From the NCBI GenBank assembly GCA_033439265.1, contig JAVTVX010000004.1, positions 10,582,201-10,646,200 of the forward strand: a DNA stretch of 64,000 nt, in the 5' to 3' direction. Positions 60,495-64,000 of the stretch are shown here, piece after piece. The stretch comes from Dillenia suffruticosa. Lineage: Eukaryota > Streptophyta > Magnoliopsida > Dilleniales > Dilleniaceae. Both the position numbers and the translations under genes were made by a program. Positions within the stretch are counted from its first letter, which is position 1. The number at the start of each line of letters is the position of its first letter. The notes beneath the pieces are model-generated. The model saw only the letters and a list, made by a program, of their open reading frames with translations, had not been told where the DNA came from and searched no databases.

Positions 60495-63400
60495 CCGCTC
60501 TCTCTCTCCCCGACTTTTCGTTTCTCTCCCCATCGCGGCACCACTCCTCCTTCGCTGCGAGCTCTGCCGCCAACCGCCCACCACCACCATTATCATCATC
60601 TTCACCTTCTTCTCCTTCTTCTCCTTCTTCTCCTTCTTCTTCTTCTTTTCCTCTCGGTTTTTCTCTCACAGTTTCTCTCCCCCACGATTTCTCGCGATCA
60701 CTCTCCCTTCCCGATCACACACCGCTGCGAGCTCCACCACCAGCGCGCCATTGTGCGATCGCCCCCGCGTACCGCATGCCACAGCGCGTGACTGCTGCTG
60801 CATCCCGCAAGCGTGTGCCTTTGCACGCGATCGAGCCACAACGCACGACGACCATCTCCTCCTGCGAGCCTCCGCGAGCGGACCCTAGCGATTGCAAGCG
60901 ATCAAGCCATAGCACGTCTTTCCGCCAGCGTGCTACAGCGTAAGCGCGAGCACGACCTAATCCGTGACCAGGCCGCAAGTGCGAGCTAGGCCGCGAGCGC
61001 ACCAGTGCACGAGCGCGCACTAGCACATGAGCACACACCTGCCCGCGAGCCACTGCCGACCCACAGGCTCGCTAGCCGGTAGGCCCATCAGCTCGCAGGC
61101 CTGTCGGCCCACTAGCCCATTGGCCGGCAGACCCGCAAGCCCATTAGCAGAAGCCCACTGGCCCATGGACCCGCGAGCCACTATAGCCCGCGATGGCCCG
61201 CTACTGCCCGTGAGCCCATGACAGCCCATGAATCTCTATGCAGGTAACTGATTTAGGGTTTTGATTCTAATCTAAGTGTTTATGACCTAACAAATAAATC
61301 TTGTCTTGATAGGGGGCGTTTTAGATTTTGGAGTGATCTAGGAGACATTCGGACGAAGGTTTATGCTCCGAGAAAACCCTAGGTGAGGGATTTCGGACCC
61401 ATTCGATTTGGCTATCAAATTTAGGGTAAATTTAAGATAAGAAGTCTTGTATATACTAGAATGTAAACTAGATTCGAATAGAATGCATTTTCTGACGTTG
61501 TATGTGGTTAATTAGGTTAAGTGTAGGATTTTTTTGTGCTATTACACGTACAGAAATTTGGCATGAAGTAAAGTGCGTACATATGTGTGTTAATGCATAA
61601 AAGAGAGTAGGAATGAGTGCAGGATTTCCTGCACTAAAGGAGTCCAACTGTGTACAGATTTTTTGGGTGCATATTTTTGTGGTGCATTAGTGACCATATG
61701 CATATAAAATTTAGGGCATGAGCATGAGAAGTTATGGGTATATGTATGGTGATTTTGAGGTGAAAGTTGTGACCCTATATATGTGCAATGCCTTGGCCAA
61801 GTACATTGGAGGGAACCCAAGTATAGCATGTTGTTAGGAGTATTGTGAATGGTGTTTAATAAGCAAAATGAAGGTTTATATGTAGGTATAAGGATGTATG
61901 ATTGTGTGTTCATGTATTTCCAATATTGGTGTATTTAAGTGACTTGAAAATGTGTAAATGATAAGATTTTACAAGAACATGTGCGAGTATGCATATATGG
62001 TAAATATATTCTATGGTGTTGCATTGGATAGATGAATGATGCATTTGATGGTTAATTGCATTATGGTTTTATCTTGAGTTGGGTGTTTTCATGGTGTGTA
62101 CCCTATGTTGCCATTTTGATAATTTAGAAAAGACATTGGAGATGTTAATGATGATGTAAATAGTTGATGTTAGTATCGCATTCATTGCGTTGGGTACCTC
62201 TGATAATGTGTGGTTGGAGTTGTTATTTGGATAGTTGAAAGGGATAGTTAAAATGTGACCTTTAATTCCCAAATGCTATAACACCTTTAATGTGTTATGT
62301 GTAAACTCTTATTGTAATGATATAGTGCTTAATCGATTGAGCGGAACACTCTTTCTTCACTTTGTGGTATTATTGGAGAGTGTGTTACCCTCTCCCATAT
62401 AGTGAGTGGGACTTTAACATCTACTATTGATTGACAAATCATGCTTTACCGATTTTCAAATGACATGATTTTTATACGTGTGAAAACTGAATGTTTAGAT
62501 TTTGATAAGTATATGTACATATTTTATGACCATCGGAGTGTCTCAACTACTGATTTTATAAATTATGCATCAATGAGTTTGATAATTGATATTGTGCCAC
62601 CTTTTCACTGTATTGGCACATGGTTTTAAATGAATTTATATAAAATCTTTGGGCTGTACACCCGGCCGATGACATGATACAATGCATAGGGCTGTATGCC
62701 CGGCCGATGTGATGATATGATGCATGGGGCTACATGCCCGACCGACTTGGTAATATGGTGATATGCTTCCTATAGCATTCCATAGCTACAAAGGACATTT
62801 GGTAGAGGCACCCCTTGTACCCGAATACGCTTCGGCCGGAGGTATCCACCAGATCGTCATGTGTATGGGTGTTCCAGGTTGACCCTCATCGGAGAGGATG
62901 TGAGTTTGCCTCTGTCTAGCACTGGGCAGGACATCATACATGGCCGACTATATATATGTATTATTATTATTAATTACAGGTTAGTTGGAGTAGCCTGTGG
63001 CCAACATTGGGGTAGAGAACCAGTATTTGATATTTGTATAGTGAAAAACTCCCAATGTGCTCGTCCTTGGTCGAGGTAGACCATTGTCGAGATTGTTTGT
63101 TTGGCCGGTTCTACGTATGTGACTTGATACATGGATGGATGCATATGTTATTTTCTGATGTGTGTCTTGAGATATGTTTTACATTGAAACAACACGTCAT
63201 TTTCGCACAGTCATATTACGTTACATGTTTTGACACTTCAAGTTCACCCTCGATATTAATAGCACGATATCAATCCCCTCACTTGCTGAGTATCCTCCCA
63301 TAGATACTCACCCCTAACTTTCTCCCCCACAGGATTAGTTTTGGACTGAAGAAGAATTATTGTATTGTGATATTGATTTGATAGTACCGGGCTTAGGTAT

Positions 63401-63894
63401 GGATGTTACCATATCTCCCGCTATGATTATTAGAGATTTTAATTTGATAAATGTACTCATTTATTTATTTTTGGGATGACTGTATAATTTATGTATATTT
63501 ATTTGTGAAACTTTCATATTTTATTTGTATTGAGGCGATTGTACGTATTTGAATATTACTTGGGAAAATTATTGTATATTATGTAAAATTTTAGGTCCGC
63601 TCAGTGTGGCGGCTGCTCATGCTCTAGTTGGGCATGACAGTAGAGGTCTGTGATTAGGTTTGCTGAAAATTTTTATAGCCTTGCGTTGTTCAGGATGTTG
63701 GCTGTGGTATTGGTTGATTTTGGCGAGGTCGGGATGACCATTTGTTTATTTTATAGGATGAATATTGATATACAGGTCAATTGTACTTGGGAGACCTCCG
63801 AAATATATGGAGATTCTGCCCGATTTTCTGTAAAAATACAGTCGACATCCAGGGTAACGGGTGACTGCTCATGACCCCGGTTTGGGGCGTGACA
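60087..63894 (+). mobile_element. Solo LTR, Gypsy Tekay-like (3.81 kb)
   Basis: Starts TGTAACACCG and ends GGGGCGTGACA, flanked by AATCA on both sides (60082-60086 and 63895-63899). Inverted twin of 2444-6291, whose duplication TGATT is the same site read on the other strand. CT run 60462-60496, TTC/CTT-rich run 60600-60650, GC-rich block 60715-61230. About 6% different from its twin over 280 bp at the 3' end by eye. Confidence 0.9.
60385..60456 (+). promoter_or_regulatory. Double hairpin in LTR
   Basis: 60385-60417 pairs GCAACGTTTTG with CAAAACGCTGC (a G-T and a mismatch allowed). 60434-60456 is a perfect 10-bp stem, GATTAGGGTT / AACCCTAATC. Confidence 0.65.
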
Positions 63895-64000
63895 AATCAT
63901 GCATTTGCAAAATCAACCACATGTATCGTACATATCATTTGCAAAGAACAGATCAACCTGTGTAGTAACATGAAGTCAGTTAAGGCTACCAATACTAAAA
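63895..64000. repeat. Right arm continues to window edge
   Basis: Reverse complement of about 2338-2443. It shows that the inverted repeat is not finished at 64000. Confidence 0.9.

Larger units (their letters stand above)
46165..64000. repeat. Right arm of giant inverted repeat
   Basis: Inverted partner of about 2338-24905. The last 100 bases of the window still match the left arm around 2340-2440, so the true end lies outside. Compared with the left arm it lacks the block 13391-18116. Confidence 0.95.

Noticed and set aside
2338-64000. A single giant transposon with 20-kb terminal inverted repeats
   Set aside because: Neither outer end is visible with a terminus or target duplication, and the arms are built of ordinary nested elements; duplication or mis-assembly fits better.
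1-64000. CRISPR array or telomere repeat tract
   Set aside because: No regularly spaced identical repeats were seen, and CCCTAAA-type words occur only singly as telobox-like motifs.

Overview
The window looks like a transposon-dense intergenic region of a flowering plant. It is AT-rich, with nested LTR retrotransposons of the Tekay/Del chromovirus type, relics of CACTA (En/Spm) DNA transposons, a Copia gag relic, and one recognisable host-type gene piece with a GT-AG intron encoding an X8 (CBM43) domain. The species cannot be named. No rRNA gene, CRISPR array or intact host gene was seen.

The dominant feature is a very large imperfect inverted repeat. The left arm runs from at or before about 2338 to about 24905. 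The right arm runs from about 46165 to the right edge, where it is still matching at 64000. Outside to inside, both arms hold: a 3.8-kb solo Gypsy LTR with its own target duplication (2444-6291; 60087-63894); a Copia gag relic; CACTA relic 1 with a TNP2-type transposase (about 10900-13210; 53164-55470); the CACTA end of a second element (18367; 52733); and one Tekay insertion at the same site, with the same 5-bp duplication (20867; 50263). The arms differ by about 4-6% where counted by eye, with one tract near 1%. The left arm has about 4.7 kb that the right arm lacks; this carries the 5' end of CACTA relic 1 and part of another relic copy.

Between the arms, 24.9-46.2 kb holds the rest of the left Tekay copy (ending 26808), a GC-rich repeat island (28020-28440), the X8 gene piece (29313-29702) and decayed X8 copies. 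It also holds a smaller, older inverted repeat (31290-36062 against 36787-38540) whose axis lies close to that of the large one. A 2.76-kb solo LTR (31932-34695) interrupts only the left arm of this inner repeat, and the right arm keeps the empty site. From 41003 to 42652 LTR pieces are stacked, two of them head to head, leading into the pol-bearing right-hand Tekay copy (to 50263).

The observations most worth checking are the two concentric palindromes, the near-identical tract between the arms, and a pair of neighbouring hairpins found in seven Tekay LTRs whose stems change in a compensatory way. No host genes here work together; the history is layered insertion, inverted duplication and decay. 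A false inverted join of two haplotypes during assembly is a real alternative for the large repeat.
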